A stretch of 44,309 nt of DNA, from positions 1-44,309 of the forward strand of contig CAKUGT010000012.1 of the NCBI GenBank assembly GCA_934654795.1, read 5' to 3'. Within the stretch, counting starts at the first letter, position 1. Every line of letters starts with the position of its first letter. Shown here one piece after another: positions 11,288 to 19,939 of this stretch. The notes beneath the pieces were generated by a model. The model saw only the letters and a program-made list of their open reading frames with translations, was not told the origin of the DNA and searched no databases. Source of the DNA: an uncultured Collinsella sp. (GTDB lineage Bacteria > Actinomycetota > Coriobacteriia > Coriobacteriales > Coriobacteriaceae). The position numbers and the translations under genes were made by a program.

Positions 11288-11978
11288 CGAGCAGATGGCT
11301 GCTGCCGAGGTCCTGGCTTGGGACCCGTATACCCGACCGACCGGCACTGATACCGCCGAGCCGCTCAAGATCGGCGTGCTCATCAGCGGTTCGGGTACCA
11401 ATCTGCAAGCGTTGATCGACCTGATCGCCGCTGGCAAGCTCAACGCCTCGATTGAGCTTGTGGTGTCGAGCCGTCCTTCGGCTAAGGGTTTGCAGCGCGC
11501 TGAGCGCGCGGGCATCCAGACGCTCACGCTGTCCAAGGATGTCTATGCCGACCCTATTGCCGCCGACGAGATCATCGCGCACGAGCTTCTCGAGCGCGGC
11601 TGCGAGTATGTGGTCATGGCCGGCTACATGCGCATGGTGCACACACCGCTGCTGGCGGCGTTTCCCAACCGCGTGGTCAACCTGCATCCGGCGCTGCTGC
11701 CGAGCTTTACCGGTGCGCATGCGATTGACGATGCCTTTGCGCGCGGCGTCAAGGTAACTGGCGTGACCGTGCATTTTGCCAACGAGGTCTACGACAACGG
11801 TCCCATCATCGCCCAGCGTGCGCTGGCTGTCGAGGAGGGCTGGGATGTCGACACGCTCGAGGAGCACATCCACGCGATTGAGCACGTGCTGTATCCCGAG
11901 GTCGTGCAAATGCTCGCCGACGGCCGCGTCCACGTGCTGGAGAGCGGCAAGGTCGCAATTGATGCGCCCCGCGGCTAG
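11277..11978 (+). CDS. purN: Phosphoribosylglycinamide formyltransferase
   Basis: Transfers a formyl group from 10-formyl-THF to GAR, step three of purine synthesis. It has 233 residues, with about 30 extra N-terminal residues before the core strand KIGVLISGSGTNLQAL. The catalytic triad is visible: N135 and H137 in VVNLHPALLPSF, and D173 in EVYDNGPII. The start lies inside the end of purM (ATG at 11277). Whether the extra N-terminus is translated or a downstream start is used cannot be settled here, because no other strong Shine-Dalgarno is seen. Confidence 0.94.
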   Translation: MSANEQMAAAEVLAWDPYTRPTGTDTAEPLKIGVLISGSGTNLQALIDLIAAGKLNASIELVVSSRPSAKGLQRAERAGIQTLTLSKDVYADPIAADEIIAHELLERGCEYVVMAGYMRMVHTPLLAAFPNRVVNLHPALLPSFTGAHAIDDAFARGVKVTGVTVHFANEVYDNGPIIAQRALAVEEGWDVDTLEEHIHAIEHVLYPEVVQMLADGRVHVLESGKVAIDAPRG

Positions 11979-12010
11979 CGGCGCACAGTACAATTTAGTT
12001 GAGTGGTCAG

Positions 12011-12048
12011 GGTGGTCATTGGCGCCAAGGCGCGCGTGGCCACCTTTT
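12011..12048 (+). terminator. Terminator after purN
   Basis: The stem is built from GGTGG (12011-12015) and CCACC (12040-12044), with GC-rich internal pairing, followed by a TTTTGTTTT tract. It closes the purM-purN unit. Confidence 0.65.
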
Positions 12049-12103
12049 GTTTTGGGTAGTCATCGGGGACGTTTCTGAATGACTAGGTGAGAGAGGTGAG
12101 CGC

Positions 12104-12568
12104 ATGGCGGATAACGAAGCGCTGTTTACGCCTGAGCTGGTGTTTTTTGATTGGGAGTGTGCGACGCCGGATGAGGTGTTCGCGCGGCTTGAGGGCGAGC
12201 TTGCACCGCGTGGCTACATTGCCGACGGTTGGCTCGACGCCGTTCGCACGCGCGAGGATGCCTATCCCACGGGTCTTGCCATGCCGGCGGCAAACATTGC
12301 CATTCCGCATACCGATCCGGGGTTTGTGGCCAAGCCCTATATCGCGGTGGTGAAGCCCGCCGCGCCCGTGACATTTAACGCTATGGCTGGCATGGGCGCT
12401 CCGGTGCCGGCGCAGATCGTCATCAATCTGGGCATCGCCGAGCCGGGTGGCCAGGTCGAGGCCCTGCAGGCGCTCATGAACATCTTTATGGATGCCGATG
12501 CCGCAGCCGACGTGCTCGGCCAGACCACGCCCCAGGGCATGGTCGACGTCATCCGCCGTCACTTCTAA
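12104..12568 (+). CDS. PTS EIIA component, galactitol/fructose-type domain, orphan
   Basis: A 154-residue single-domain EIIA of the fructose/mannitol superfamily, nearest to galactitol GatA by motif: DAYPTGLAMP followed by IAIPHTDP, where His69 is the likely phosphohistidine. In the cytoplasm it would accept phosphate from HPr and pass it to an EIIB. No EIIB or EIIC gene lies nearby, so it may serve a transporter elsewhere or act in regulation, like PtsN. The ATG at 12104 follows AGAGAGGTGAG. Upstream is the purN terminator; downstream a palindrome begins just after its stop. Confidence 0.8.
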   Translation: MADNEALFTPELVFFDWECATPDEVFARLEGELAPRGYIADGWLDAVRTREDAYPTGLAMPAANIAIPHTDPGFVAKPYIAVVKPAAPVTFNAMAGMGAPVPAQIVINLGIAEPGGQVEALQALMNIFMDADAAADVLGQTTPQGMVDVIRRHF

Positions 12569-12585
12569 GGTGCCGGCTGCCACAT

Positions 12586-12628
12586 CTGTCCCCTTTGCAC
12601 CAAAATGGTGCAGATTAACTTGTCCCCC
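12586..12628. repeat. Palindrome with two CTGTCCC-like cores
   Basis: The perfect stem TGCACCA-AAA-TGGTGCA (12596-12612) is flanked by CTGTCCCC (12586-12593) and TTGTCCCC. It starts 17 bases after the EIIA stop and lies in the 135-base gap before the foldase gene. Confidence 0.6.
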
Positions 12629-12703
12629 ATGTGCCAGGTGTGTCGCGGGGGCCGCGTTGTGACACAATGGCGTTTGTTCGATTCGTGATGCGAAAGGCCA
12701 ACT

Positions 12704-13924
12704 ATGGCAAACAAGAAAAAGAACTCCGAGGCCGCGCCGACGCCCGAGCAGCAGACTCGCGCTGCCTCCAGCTCTCGTAAGAAGCAGCGCAAGACGTACG
12801 TGTCTAAGACCGTCAAGATCGTTCTGGTGGTCATCGGCGTGCTGGCGATGCTGCTTTCCGTCTCGGCCATGGCGTGCTCCGGTCTCATGTCGCAGGCAGA
12901 GGATACCTCGGGCTACAAGCTCACCGGCGGCGTGGCTGCCACCATCAACGGCAGCAACCTCACCGAGGACACCGTGACCAAGCAGATCATGAGCATGCGC
13001 ACGTCCTATGGCTACACCAAGGACAAGGATTGGGCACAGTACCTGGTCGACAATGACCTCACGCCCAAGAAGTACCGCAAACAGCTCATCGACTCCTACA
13101 CGCAGCAGATTCTGCTTCAGCAGGCGCAGAAGGAAAACGGCGTGACGGTGTCGGATAAGGAGGTCGAGAAGGCTTGGAAGGACGCGTGCAAGAGCGCGGG
13201 CGGCGCCAAGACTTTTAAGGAGACTCTCAAGACCTACGGCTACACTGAGGACACCTACAAGGATTCGCTCAAGGAGAGCCTGGCGCAGCAGAAGCTCAAG
13301 GATGCCGTGGCACCCACCAGCAAGCCCAAGGACAGCGAGATTGTCGATTACATCAATGAGAACCTGTCCAACTACAACGATGCCCGCCGCTCGTCGAATA
13401 TCCTGATCAAGGTCGATTCCGACGCTTCCGACGAGGACAAGGCCGCCGCCAAGGCCAAGGCACAGGAGTGCTTGGACAAGATCAACTCTGGCGAGCTGAG
13501 CTTTGAGGACGCCGTGGAGCAGTATTCCGACGACACCGGCTCCAAGGAGAAGAAGGGCGATGTGGGCTGGGACAAGCTCACCACCTTCGTCGACAGCTAT
13601 CAGGCGGCGCTCGAAGGCCTTAACAAGGGCGACGTGAGCGACGTGGTCGAGTCGACGTATGGCTACCATGTCATCAAGTGCACCGACTACTTCCATGTCG
13701 ATAGCCAGGTCGATGACATTAAGCAGGTGCCCAAGGACATCAAGAAGTATGTCTCCAACGTGGTGAAGACGCAGGCAGAGAGCACTGCGTACAGCGAGTG
13801 GCTGGAGCAGTACAAGAAGGACGCCGACATCACCGTTAACCCCATGCCCAAGGATGTGCCGTACAACGTCAGCCTGAAGGGCGTCACCAAGAGTTCGACC
13901 GACGATTCGTCGACGACTGAGTAA
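12704..13924 (+). CDS. PrsA/SurA-like extracytoplasmic peptidyl-prolyl isomerase
   Basis: The 406-residue foldase has a Lys-rich cytoplasmic start, a membrane helix at about 36-58, a SurA_N-like helical region (about 75-200; LTEDTVTKQIMSM and later helices) and a parvulin domain at about 225-330 (SSNILIKVD, KKGDVGWD, VVESTYGYHVIK). A Cys follows the helix (SAMAC) but lacks a good lipobox Leu, so it may be a membrane-anchored protein rather than a lipoprotein. The tail is Ser/Thr-rich. It probably helps exported proteins fold, plausibly including the large surface proteins of this region. The ATG at 12704 follows GAAAGG. Confidence 0.88.
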   Translation: MANKKKNSEAAPTPEQQTRAASSSRKKQRKTYVSKTVKIVLVVIGVLAMLLSVSAMACSGLMSQAEDTSGYKLTGGVAATINGSNLTEDTVTKQIMSMRTSYGYTKDKDWAQYLVDNDLTPKKYRKQLIDSYTQQILLQQAQKENGVTVSDKEVEKAWKDACKSAGGAKTFKETLKTYGYTEDTYKDSLKESLAQQKLKDAVAPTSKPKDSEIVDYINENLSNYNDARRSSNILIKVDSDASDEDKAAAKAKAQECLDKINSGELSFEDAVEQYSDDTGSKEKKGDVGWDKLTTFVDSYQAALEGLNKGDVSDVVESTYGYHVIKCTDYFHVDSQVDDIKQVPKDIKKYVSNVVKTQAESTAYSEWLEQYKKDADITVNPMPKDVPYNVSLKGVTKSSTDDSSTTE

Positions 13925-13978
13925 TCATGGGGCGGCGCTCGTGCGAGTGCCGACCGCACTATTGAGGAGGATTTGCAG

Positions 13979-14422
13979 ATGACCAACGAAGAGCTGCAGA
14001 AGGAAATGATTGCGGCCATGAAGGCCAAGGACAAGGTTCGCCTGTCCATCATTCGCCAGGTTAAGGCCGAGGTGAAGAATATCGAGGTCAACGAGCGCCG
14101 CGATGTGACCGAGGAAGACGTCAACAGCATGATCAAGCGCCTGATTAAGCAGACGAGCGAGACGCTGGAGATGTCCATCAAGGCCGGTACCGACCAGGAG
14201 CGTACCGACAACCTGACCGAGCAGGTCAAGATTCTGGAGAGTCTGCTGCCCGCGCAGGTTTCGGGCGAGGAGCTCGAGGCCCTGATCGAGCAGGTCATCG
14301 CCGAGCTGGGTGCCACGTCCAAGAAGCAGATGGGCCAGGTCATGGGCGCTCTGGGCAAGGCCACCGGCGGCAACTTCGACAAGCCAGCAGCGGCCAAGAT
14401 TGTCGGCGCGAAACTCGCGTAA
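13979..14422 (+). CDS. YqeY/GatB-like domain protein
   Basis: The 147-residue protein has the whole YqeY family pattern: MTNEELQKEMIAAMKAKDKVRLSIIR, a helical middle, LESLLPAQVSGEEL and the C-terminal block KQMGQVMGALGKATGG. The C-terminal part resembles the tRNA-binding tail of GatB, and a role linked to aminoacyl-tRNA amidation has been proposed but not shown. The ATG at 13979 has GAGGAGG eight bases upstream; a TTG two codons earlier is too close to it. It follows the foldase by 54 bases and may share its transcript. Confidence 0.88.
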   Translation: MTNEELQKEMIAAMKAKDKVRLSIIRQVKAEVKNIEVNERRDVTEEDVNSMIKRLIKQTSETLEMSIKAGTDQERTDNLTEQVKILESLLPAQVSGEELEALIEQVIAELGATSKKQMGQVMGALGKATGGNFDKPAAAKIVGAKLA

Positions 14423-14425
14423 TTT

Positions 14426-14453
14426 GTTACGCGGTTTTACCAAACCGCGTAAC
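14426..14453. repeat. Perfect 12-bp palindrome after yqeY
   Basis: GTTACGCGGTTT and its complement flank a 4-base TACC loop, starting four bases after the stop. No T tract follows, so it is probably a repeat or an RNA-stabilising hairpin. Confidence 0.7.
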
Positions 14454-14501
14454 GGCTCGACGCTGCAAACCCGCACGCGCGGCAATCTGACGTTCAATTT
14501 C

Positions 14502-14533
14502 AAGGGCGCGACCAGAAGGTCAGCGCCCTTTCA
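14502..14533 (+). terminator. Terminator downstream of yqeY
   Basis: AAGGGCGCGACC pairs with GGTCAGCGCCCTT around an AGAA loop (one bulge), followed by TTTCATTTC. It is the likely transcription end for the foldase-yqeY unit. Confidence 0.7.
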
Positions 14534-14604
14534 TTTCACGTCACCTTGCTCGCGTGTACGGGTTTTCGCTGACTTATGCTCAACAAGGGCGGTTGCGGCA
14601 ATGT

Positions 14605-14679
14605 CCCACTCATTGGGGACAGACTTAAATGAGTACCCAATGAGCGGGCACTCATTTAAGTCTGTCCCCAATGAGTGGG
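14605..14679. repeat. 75-base element with perfect 30-bp inverted arms
   Basis: The arms at 14605-14634 and 14650-14679 are exact complements and contain ATTGGGGACAGACTTAAATG. The 15-base loop repeats ATGAG-like pieces of the arm. It carries the GGGACAG core shared with other intergenic palindromes in the window. It lies 100 bases before the amino acid transporter operon. Confidence 0.85.
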
Positions 14680-14740
14680 TGAAAGGTTGCGGGTTCTTTA
14701 CGGGGATGCAGTGTGGGCTGCGGAAACGTGGTTCTTTCCG

Positions 14741-14746
14741 TACAAT
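14741..14746 (+). promoter_or_regulatory. Possible -10 of the amino acid ABC operon
   Basis: TACAAT lies 35 bases upstream of the ATPase start and downstream of the long palindrome. The -35 region is not convincing. Confidence 0.35.
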
Positions 14747-14781
14747 AGTGCAATTCGTATAAACGCAGGGAAGGAACATTC

Positions 14782-15513
14782 ATGGCAGACATGATCGAGA
14801 TCAAGCATCTCAACAAGTACTTTGGCGACCTGCATGTGCTCAAAGATATCAACCTCACCGTCAAGCGCGGCGAGAAGCTCGTTATGATCGGGCCCTCCGG
14901 TTCGGGTAAGTCGACGCTCATCCGCTGCGTCGATTATCTTGAGGAGCCCACATCGGGCGAAGTCATTATCGACGGTACGCCGCTTACCAAGAAGAATCAC
15001 CTGGAGATGGCTCGCAAGTACAGCTCCATGGTGTTTCAGCAGTTCAACCTGTATCCCAACATGACGGTGCTGGGCAACCTGACGCTCGCGCCCATTAAGC
15101 TGCAAAAGAAGAGCAAGGATGAGGCGACCGAGATCGCCATCGCCGCGCTCAAGCGCGTCGGCATGGCGCATAAGGCCGGCGAGTATCCGCAGAACCTCTC
15201 GGGCGGTCAGCAGCAGCGCATTGCCATCGCCCGTGCCCTGTGCACCAAGCAGCCCATCATCCTGTTTGACGAGCCGACCTCGGCACTCGACCCCGAGATG
15301 GTCCAGGAGGTCCTGGACGTTATGATCGAGCTCGCGCAGGAAGACATCACCATGATCTGCGTGACGCACGAGATGGGCTTTGCGCGCCAGGTGGCCGACC
15401 GCGTCATCTTTATGGAGGACGGTCGCATCCTGGAGGAGGGCACGCCCGAGCACTTCTTCGATAACCCCGAGAACCCGCGCTGCCGCGAGTTCCTGTCCAA
15501 GATTCTGCACTAG
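14782..15513 (+). CDS. Polar amino acid ABC transporter ATP-binding protein
   Basis: A 243-residue ATPase of the GlnQ/HisP type that powers uptake of polar amino acids. It has Walker [10 protein letters not shown] (about 38-46), Q-loop [13 protein letters not shown], signature [15 protein letters not shown], Walker [12 protein letters not shown] and switch His in VTHEMGFA. The length and motifs are typical, which supports an amino acid importer over other ABC types. The ATG follows GGAAGGA. It is the first gene of a four-gene operon with its own binding protein and two permeases. The substrate (glutamine, glutamate, aspartate or cystine) cannot be told. Confidence 0.93.
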   Translation: MADMIEIKHLNKYFGDLHVLKDINLTVKRGEKLVMIGPSGSGKSTLIRCVDYLEEPTSGEVIIDGTPLTKKNHLEMARKYSSMVFQQFNLYPNMTVLGNLTLAPIKLQKKSKDEATEIAIAALKRVGMAHKAGEYPQNLSGGQQQRIAIARALCTKQPIILFDEPTSALDPEMVQEVLDVMIELAQEDITMICVTHEMGFARQVADRVIFMEDGRILEEGTPEHFFDNPENPRCREFLSKILH

Positions 15514-15522
15514 GCGCGGGTG

Positions 15523-16398
15523 ATGGACATGACGGATATGACGAGGGCGGCCGTATCACGCCGTCACTTTTTGCAGCTGGCGGGGGCCGGCATGCTCGCA
15601 TTGACGGGCACCGCGCTCACCGGCTGCGGCAGCTCCGCCAGTGGCGAGAGCTCCGATAAGGGGTCCAAGCTCGCGGCCATCAAGTCGCGCGGCCACCTGA
15701 ACGCCGGCGTCAAGAAGGACGTTCCCGGCTACGGCTATTACGACACCGCCAAGGGCCGCTTTGAGGGCATGGAGGTCGACCTGTGCTACCAGATTGCCGC
15801 TGCCGTCTTTGGCGTGAGCTACAAGGAGGCCCGCGCCCAAGAGCTTGTCGAGTTTACCGACGTAACGCCCAAGACGCGTGGCCCGCTCATCGATAACGGC
15901 CAGCTCGACGTGGTCGCGGCGACCTACACCATCACTGACGAGCGCAAGAAGAGCTGGGATTTCTCGGCGCCGTACCGCACCGACTACGTAGGCCTCATGG
16001 TCAAGAAGCGCTCGGGCTTTACCTCGATCGAGGATCTGGACGGCAAGGTCATTGGTGTGAGCCAGGGTGCCACCACGCAGGGCCTGATCGAGCAGATGAT
16101 CAAGGACAACGGCTTTCACTGCGAGCCCGAGTTCAGGGCCTTTAGCGGCTATCCCATCATCAAGAGCTCGCTCGACGCCGGCAATATCGACGTCTTTGCC
16201 ATGGACCGCTCCACGCTGGCCGGCTACATGAACGAGACCGTCGAGCTGCTGCAGCCCGAGGTCAAGTTTGGCGAGCAAGGCTACGGCGTGGCGACCAAGA
16301 AGGGTTGCGACCTTTCGGCCGTGGTCGATCAGGTGATTTGCGATCGCCTGGCCGACGGCTGGCTCGATCAAGAGGTCAAGACCTGGGGTCTTGTGTAG
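15523..16398 (+). CDS. Amino acid ABC transporter substrate-binding lipoprotein
   Basis: The 291-residue solute-binding protein (SBP_bac_3 type) has a twin-arginine-like signal (SRRHFLQLAG) and a lipobox ALTGC, so Cys35 is the likely lipid anchor. The mature protein shows LAAIKSRGHLNAGVKKDVPG, FEGMEVDLCYQIA and GQLDVVAATYTITDER, as in glutamate/glutamine/aspartate-binding proteins. Both a lipobox and a Tat motif are present, as in some actinobacterial lipoproteins. The start is uncertain: GTG at 15520 and ATGs at 15523, 15529 and 15538 are in frame, with no strong Shine-Dalgarno. The gap from the ATPase gene is nine bases. Confidence 0.92.
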   Translation: MDMTDMTRAAVSRRHFLQLAGAGMLALTGTALTGCGSSASGESSDKGSKLAAIKSRGHLNAGVKKDVPGYGYYDTAKGRFEGMEVDLCYQIAAAVFGVSYKEARAQELVEFTDVTPKTRGPLIDNGQLDVVAATYTITDERKKSWDFSAPYRTDYVGLMVKKRSGFTSIEDLDGKVIGVSQGATTQGLIEQMIKDNGFHCEPEFRAFSGYPIIKSSLDAGNIDVFAMDRSTLAGYMNETVELLQPEVKFGEQGYGVATKKGCDLSAVVDQVICDRLADGWLDQEVKTWGLV

Positions 16399-16422
16399 GC
16401 GCTCGTCCAAGGAAGGAATCAA

Positions 16423-17169
16423 ATGCTCGAAGGATTGTTTGACGCCGACCGCTGGTCGACGACATTCCAAAACATGGGGCCCTTCTGGGAGGGCTTTGGC
16501 GTGACGCTGCAGGTGGTTGTTGCCGGCCTGCTGCTGTCGCTGGTGCTGGGCACGCTGCTGGGCGTGTTCTCGACCACCCGCTCGCGCGTGCTGCGCGCCA
16601 TCAGTCGCGTGTACGTGGAGTTTTACCAGAACACCCCGCTGCCCGTGCAGGTGCTTTTTATGTACATGGCTGGCCCGCAGTTTTTGCAGGCCATAACTGG
16701 TGCCGACCAGCCGGTGCGTATCGCGCCGTTCGTGCTGGGCTTTCTGGGCGTGGGCCTGTATCACGCGGCCTACATCTCGGAGGTCATCCGCACCGGCATC
16801 GAGGCCGTTCCGCGCGGTCAGATGGAGGCGGCTCAGAGCCAGGGCTTCACGCGCGCGCAGGCCTACTGGTACATCGTGCTGCCCCAGACGTTCAAGATCA
16901 TCCTGCCGCCGCTGTGCAACCAGGCACTCAACTTGGTCAAGAACACGTCGGTGCTGGCGCTCGTGGCCGGCGGCGACCTTATGTATCGTTCCGACAACTT
17001 CGTGAGTCTCTACGGTTACCTGCAGGGATACATCGTCTGCTGCCTTATGTACTTCATCATCTGCTTTCCGCTCGCCATGCTGGTGCAGTGGCTCGAGCGC
17101 CGCTCCAAGGAGCGTCCGCGCGGTGTGAGCCTGGCCGAGCTGGGGCTCGACAACGTAGAGGAGGCCTAG
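16423..17169 (+). CDS. Amino acid ABC transporter permease 1 (HisM/GlnP type)
   Basis: A 248-residue membrane permease with about five helices. It carries the coupling-loop signature AYISEVIRTGIEAVPRGQMEAAQSQGF, which contacts the ATPase. The N-terminal block GFGVTLQVVVAGLLLSLVLG is also typical for this family. It follows the binding protein by 24 bases with a GGAAGGA ribosome site, and is followed by a second permease after three bases; the two are expected to form the heterodimeric channel. Confidence 0.92.
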   Translation: MLEGLFDADRWSTTFQNMGPFWEGFGVTLQVVVAGLLLSLVLGTLLGVFSTTRSRVLRAISRVYVEFYQNTPLPVQVLFMYMAGPQFLQAITGADQPVRIAPFVLGFLGVGLYHAAYISEVIRTGIEAVPRGQMEAAQSQGFTRAQAYWYIVLPQTFKIILPPLCNQALNLVKNTSVLALVAGGDLMYRSDNFVSLYGYLQGYIVCCLMYFIICFPLAMLVQWLERRSKERPRGVSLAELGLDNVEEA

Positions 17170-17172
17170 CGC

Positions 17173-17811
17173 ATGGAAATCTTCAACGCGACCAACCTGC
17201 TCTACATCTGGGGCGGCTTTGTTAAGACGATCGAGATCTCGGCGCTGTCGATCTTTTTCTCGCTCATCTTTGGCACGGTGCTGGCGCTCGTCAAGAGCTA
17301 TGCGCCCCGCCCGTTCCGCATTTTGGTGAGTGCCTATATCGAGCTGTTCCGCTGCACGCCGAACCTGCTGTGGATCCTGTTTATCTACTTTACGGTGCAG
17401 GGTCTGGACATTGTGATCTCGACCATCGCCTTTACGCTGTTCACCAGCGCCGTTATGGCCGAGATTGTGCGCGGCGGCCTCAACTCGATTCCGCGCGGCC
17501 AGTTTGAGGCGGCGCAGAGCCAGGGCTTCGGCTTCTTTGCCACCATGCGCTACATCATTTTGCCACAGACGTTTAAGACGATCATTCCGGCGCTGTTTAG
17601 CCAGTGCACGACCGTCATCAAGGACAGCTCGTATCTTTCGGGCATTAACGTGGCCGAGCTCATGTACACGGCAAATGTCGTGATGGCGCACGCGATCGAC
17701 CTGTCGCAGGTGCTCATGCTCTACGGCCTGGTGTTTGCGATGTACTTTGTGCTCAACTTTGGTATCTCGCTGTTGGTTCGCGCATATCAGAGGCGAATGG
17801 TGGCAGCGTAG
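17173..17811 (+). CDS. Amino acid ABC transporter permease 2
   Basis: A 212-residue partner permease with the same architecture. The coupling loop reads AEIVRGGLNSIPRGQFEAAQSQGFG and the N-terminus GGFVKTIEISALSIFFSLIFG. With the gene before it, it forms the membrane channel of the importer. The start ATG is three bases after the upstream stop, so translation is probably coupled. A GGGACAG palindrome starts two bases after its stop codon. Confidence 0.92.
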   Translation: MEIFNATNLLYIWGGFVKTIEISALSIFFSLIFGTVLALVKSYAPRPFRILVSAYIELFRCTPNLLWILFIYFTVQGLDIVISTIAFTLFTSAVMAEIVRGGLNSIPRGQFEAAQSQGFGFFATMRYIILPQTFKTIIPALFSQCTTVIKDSSYLSGINVAELMYTANVVMAHAIDLSQVLMLYGLVFAMYFVLNFGISLLVRAYQRRMVAA

Positions 17812-17813
17812 AA

Positions 17814-17842
17814 TGTGGCAAAGGGACAGCCCCTTTGTCACA
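17814..17842 (+). repeat. REP-like palindrome right after the permease stop
   Basis: TGTGGCAAAGGG pairs with CCCTTTGTCACA around the core GGGACAG. It begins two bases after the stop codon. It lies between the transporter operon and the kinase-like gene and could separate or protect their messages. Confidence 0.65.
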
Positions 17843-17859
17843 TAGAGAAAGGAATCGCG

Positions 17860-18483
17860 ATGAGCGATCTGGAGAACAAGAAGAGCCCTGTGGTCATTAC
17901 CATCGCGCGCGACTTTGGCGCCGAGGGCCACGAGATTGGTCGCATGCTTGCCGACGAGTTGGGGATTCCACTGTACGATAACGAGCTGCTGGTGCGTGCG
18001 TCGCTGCGCGCGGGCGAGTCGCTCGACAAGATGGCCGCCTACGACGAGCGTCTGGCCGTGGAGAACATGGCGTTTCTGCCCGACCGCTACGATGCGCGTT
18101 CGTACTCGGATAAGTTGTTCCAAAAGATGAGTCAGGTGATTTTGGATCTGGGCGAGACCGAGAGCTGCATTATCGAAGGCCGCCTGTCCGATTACCTGCT
18201 TCGCAACAATCCCAACCACATTGCCGTGCTGGTGACCGCTCCCTTTGAGGATCGCGTCGAGATCGTGCGCAAGAAGCGTGGCCTTAACAAAAAGAAGGGC
18301 GCCAAGCTGGTCAAACAGCAGCAGAAGGCGCGCGAGGCATTTTACAAGCGCTACAGTGCCGGAAAGTGGAAGATGACGAGCGGTAAAGACATCGTCGTCA
18401 ACCGCGCCAAGCTGGGCCGCGAGGGTTGCAAAGACGTTATTGCCGCAGCCTACCGCTACAAAGTAGCGCAGCTCGAAGGCTAA
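17860..18483 (+). CDS. Cytidylate kinase-like protein
   Basis: The 207-residue protein of the Cytidylate_kin2 type (cmk-like P-loop fold) starts MSDLENKKSPVVITIARDFG. It then shows GAEGHEIGRMLADELGIPLYD, which resembles the kinase N-terminal region but with a loose P-loop, followed by CIIEGRLSDYLL and a basic C-terminal half (VRKKRGLNKKKGAK). The true nucleotide substrate is unknown; such proteins are common in Gram-positive gut bacteria and are not the housekeeping CMP kinase. The start at 17860 follows GAAAGGA; the open frame extends upstream through a palindrome without a ribosome site. Confidence 0.8.
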   Translation: MSDLENKKSPVVITIARDFGAEGHEIGRMLADELGIPLYDNELLVRASLRAGESLDKMAAYDERLAVENMAFLPDRYDARSYSDKLFQKMSQVILDLGETESCIIEGRLSDYLLRNNPNHIAVLVTAPFEDRVEIVRKKRGLNKKKGAKLVKQQQKAREAFYKRYSAGKWKMTSGKDIVVNRAKLGREGCKDVIAAAYRYKVAQLEG

Positions 18484-18489
18484 CCGACC

Positions 18490-18532
18490 AAAAACCACCA
18501 CAAAGGGGACGGGCACCTTTGTGGTGGTTTTT
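18490..18532. terminator. Bidirectional terminator formed by a REP-like palindrome
   Basis: A perfect 17-bp stem of AAAAACCACCACAAAGG and its complement around a 9-base loop with GGGGACGGGCACC. T runs on both strands. It ends the kinase-like gene (+) and the LuxR gene (-). The stem is the same sequence family as the palindromes at 23552, 25718 and 32695. Confidence 0.88.
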
Positions 18533-18535
18533 GTT

Positions 18536-19939
18536 TTAGGCCGAGGGGAAGACCTTGGTGAGACCGGCGCGCGTCTGCGTGTCGGTCTTTTGGTAGATAG
18601 AGCTCAGGTGGCGCTGTACCATGCGCATCGAGATGCCGAGCTCCTCGGCGATCTGCTTGAGCGGGCGCTCGTCCTGGGTAACGGCTACCAGCACGTCGAC
18701 TTCGCGCGGGGTGAGAGCGTGGTTGGCGATGAAGGCCTGGCGTTGCTCCTCGATACTCGGTGCTGCCAGCGCTTCCTCGGCAAGCTGTTGATGTTCGCGC
18801 TCCTGCTCGGTTTGGGGCAGGCGGAATAGGCCCGCGGCAACGAACGCAACGCTGGCCGCTACGAGCAGCATGAGCGCGCCGATCATGATGAGGGCGACGT
18901 TGCCAGAGGTCACGAGCGCCAGTGAGATACCCGATGTGGTGAACGCGCACACATTGTTGGCCGCGCGACCCATGCCGGCCCAGAGGGCGGGCGCGTGCAT
19001 GCGCGGTGCCAGCTGAGTAAACGTGGCGGTAAAGAACGTGACGAAAAAGCCCGAGCTCAGGTAAAAGACGATGAGGCCCAAGTTGGGATCGGCGCCGGCT
19101 TCCACGGCCAAAATCGAAATGGTGGAGAGTACTGTGACGCCGAGCATGACGAGCCCCATATAACGGCGCTCGGCAAGGTCAAAGACGATGCCGGCGACGA
19201 GACCGCTCGCTGCCAAAAAGAGGCGTGGCCAGGTCTGCACGGCGATGGTGCCGTGGGCGTTGGAGAACGTGACTACGTTATCGAGGGTGGAGAACAGACA
19301 GGCGAGAATCATGACGAGCGCAATGCTCCAGCACGCCTGCTTGGCGAGGGCATGCGAGGGTTCGATAAAGGGGTTGACGGTGTGGCTAGAGCCCTCGTCT
19401 GTCGCTTGGGGAGCAGCGCTCAGGGCGGAGATGACGATCGTCGTCGCTCCAAGAACGATGAGCTCTGCGATGCCGCCGCAGTCGAGCAGGTTAAGGGCGA
19501 ACTGCATCAGAATGCCCGCGGCGTATGCCGCTCCTGCACCGGTGGCGAGCTTGGGATCGTCTTGGAACGCCATCGCGAACGCATGGTGCGCCGCAGCACC
19601 CAGCAGGCCGAGTCCGAGGAATGTGAGGCACCCCAGAATCTCGAGCGCAAGCGTGCCCGCGGGGAACTGTATCTGGGTCAATCCCAGGATGGCGATGGGG
19701 ACGGCGGCGCTGGCAACTGCCTGGGGCTGGCCTTTACGCTGTGCGAGCCCGAGCAGTGGCGCGTATCCGATAAAGCCGATAACGCTGGCACCCAGGATAA
19801 AGCCCTGCGCGATCACTACACGCTCGGCACCGGCGAGCAGCCCGACATTGATATCGAAGCGAAACTCGGCGGCAAGAAAGACGAAGGTAAAGAGCGCGAG
19901 TGCCAAAAGCGCGTTGATTTTAGTCTTGCTCAGGTTCAA
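18536..19939 (-). CDS. LuxR-family regulator with multi-helix membrane domain
   Basis: The 467-residue protein has about 12 hydrophobic segments (about 8-375) arranged like a transporter, a short linker (TEQEREHQQLAEEAL) and a C-terminal LuxR-type helix-turn-helix (about 405-465: ALTPREVDVLVAVTQ, IAEELGISMRMVQRHLSSIYQK). This build, common in Coriobacteriia, suggests a membrane sensor that binds DNA directly. The start is probably the TTG at 19939, preceded by AAAGGA at six bases' spacing; the longer frame to 20173 covers the divergent promoter region. It is divergent from the surface-protein genes and is the obvious candidate regulator for them. Confidence 0.85.
   Translation of the reverse strand: MNLSKTKINALLALALFTFVFLAAEFRFDINVGLLAGAERVVIAQGFILGASVIGFIGYAPLLGLAQRKGQPQAVASAAVPIAILGLTQIQFPAGTLALEILGCLTFLGLGLLGAAAHHAFAMAFQDDPKLATGAGAAYAAGILMQFALNLLDCGGIAELIVLGATTIVISALSAAPQATDEGSSHTVNPFIEPSHALAKQACWSIALVMILACLFSTLDNVVTFSNAHGTIAVQTWPRLFLAASGLVAGIVFDLAERRYMGLVMLGVTVLSTISILAVEAGADPNLGLIVFYLSSGFFVTFFTATFTQLAPRMHAPALWAGMGRAANNVCAFTTSGISLALVTSGNVALIMIGALMLLVAASVAFVAAGLFRLPQTEQEREHQQLAEEALAAPSIEEQRQAFIANHALTPREVDVLVAVTQDERPLKQIAEELGISMRMVQRHLSSIYQKTDTQTRAGLTKVFPSA

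Noticed and set aside
14426..14533. tRNA-like fold after yqeY
   Set aside because: Two separate simple hairpins; no T-loop GTTCRANNC-type box or cloverleaf layout.
15556..18516. 986-codon open frame on the minus strand antisense to the ABC transporter
   Set aside because: Its product is His/Arg/Ala/Gln-rich with no motif, and the plus-strand genes have full family motifs; it arises from G/C bias at third positions.
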